Below, one piece after another: positions 63,575-64,000 of a stretch of 64,000 bases of DNA. A program made the translations under genes and the position numbers. This DNA is from Tolypothrix brevis GSE-NOS-MK-07-07A (GTDB lineage Bacteria > Cyanobacteriota > Cyanobacteriia > Cyanobacteriales > Nostocaceae), in assembly GCA_019358985.1 (NCBI GenBank), contig JAHHIJ010000036.1:1-64000 (forward strand), given 5' to 3'. Every line of letters starts with the position of its first letter. Within the stretch, counting starts at the first letter, position 1. The notes under the pieces were generated by a model. That model searched no databases, was not told where the DNA came from, and worked only from the letters and a program-made list of their open reading frames with translations.

Positions 63575-64000
63575 ATGCAAATCTGCCAAAATCCCAATTG
63601 TTCAAATCCCTTCAACCCTGATGGCAATATATATTGCATAAGTTGCGGACAAAGCAACTTTGACAAACTTCTCAGAAACCGCTACCGGGTATTGAGACTA
63701 TTAGGAGAAGGTGGATTTAGTAGAACTTACGAAGCAGCAGACGCAGACAGATTAAATGCACCTTGCGTCATCAAACAATTTGTCCCTCAAGTCCAGGGAA
63801 CAGGACAACGTATCAAAGCCGCACAATTCTTTCAAGAAGAAGCTTTTCGCTTGTATGAACTCGGAGAAAATCACATCCAAATTCCCAGATTACTTGCATA
63901 CTTTCAACAAGGTATTAGCTTGTATCTCGTACAAGAATTTATTATCGGGAAAACACTTTTAGCTGAAGTTCAACAACGACCCTTTAACGAAGAACAAATT
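63575..64000 (+). CDS. Serine/threonine protein kinase with N-terminal zinc ribbon (partial)
   Basis: From ATG 63575 the frame is open to the window end (142 codons). It starts MQICQNPNCSNPFNPDGNIY, with Cys pairs (CQNPNC; CISCG) forming a probable zinc ribbon, then the kinase N-lobe: YRVLRLLGEGGFSRTYEAAD and Lys in CVIKQFVPQ. This zinc-ribbon plus Hanks-kinase layout is common in cyanobacteria. The catalytic loop lies beyond the window, so activity and C-terminal domains are unknown. Confidence 0.92.
   Translation, partial: MQICQNPNCSNPFNPDGNIYCISCGQSNFDKLLRNRYRVLRLLGEGGFSRTYEAADADRLNAPCVIKQFVPQVQGTGQRIKAAQFFQEEAFRLYELGENHIQIPRLLAYFQQGISLYLVQEFIIGKTLLAEVQQRPFNEEQI

Overview
The window looks like a chromosomal segment of a filamentous, probably heterocyst-forming cyanobacterium (Nostocales-like). 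It opens in psbA (photosystem II D1), the palindrome GCGATCGC (HIP1) is scattered through many genes, the gene families are typically cyanobacterial (DUF1822, DUF928, CHASE2/CHAT, DUF3365, SLH-OprB porin), and intergenic DNA is full of short palindromic dispersed repeats. I cannot name the species.

Layout. 1-17.6 kb holds psbA (partial), a HIT protein, gene debris, a ComM-like ATPase, a short-chain dehydrogenase, a PEP-CTERM-like secreted protein, two membrane proteins, purB, and a five-gene leftward block (sigma-70-like factor, DUF1822, CHAT-CHASE2, DUF928, plus a secreted CHAT protein). 18.2-29.8 kb is a rightward shikimate/tryptophan block: DAHP synthase, fused TrpE-TrpG, TrpC, TrpA, TrpB, a Rieske oxygenase, an SLH-OprB porin and TrpD. 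29.8-34.0 kb runs leftward: Ser/Thr kinase, an MFS transporter fused to an FHA domain, a hydroxylaminobenzene-mutase-like membrane protein and a peptidoglycan-binding-like small protein. 34.3-43.9 kb runs leftward and encodes the core of an indolocarbazole (bisindole) pathway: cytochrome P450 (RebP/StaP-like), VOC protein, glutathione transferase, FAD monooxygenase (RebC/StaC-like), chromopyrrolate synthase (RebD/StaD/VioB-like) and L-tryptophan oxidase (RebO/StaO/VioA-like). A divergent MFS transporter follows at 44.5 kb.

How they fit together (inference). The trp block makes extra L-tryptophan. The RebO-like oxidase makes the indolepyruvate imine, the RebD-like enzyme dimerises it to chromopyrrolic acid, and the P450 with the RebC-like flavoenzyme closes the carbazole. 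The Rieske oxygenase, GST, VOC and HAB-like proteins are candidate tailoring or self-protection steps, and the two MFS proteins and the porin are candidate export. No glycosyltransferase, halogenase or methyltransferase lies inside the block, so the product may be an unusual or aglycone indolocarbazole. This is the main system of interest here.

45.9-64 kb holds a DUF3365/HAMP sensor, an RhlE-type helicase, small metabolic genes, a candidate structured small RNA (about 51.2-51.4 kb), a toxin-antitoxin/restriction island (HigBA, Panacea-RelE-like, orphan Phd, Mrr, orphan HicB), alaS, a copper chaperone, a GGDEF protein, a HEAGH peptidase-like protein and the start of another Ser/Thr kinase.

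A second theme is the repeats. At least five families of 90-210 bp elements with terminal inverted repeats carry interchangeable hairpin cores. One family shows clean 3-bp target duplications (AAT/ATT), including an insertion inside another element for which an uninterrupted site exists in the same window. Another shows a 7-bp duplication. Several copies have supplied stop codons or C-terminal codons to neighbouring genes.
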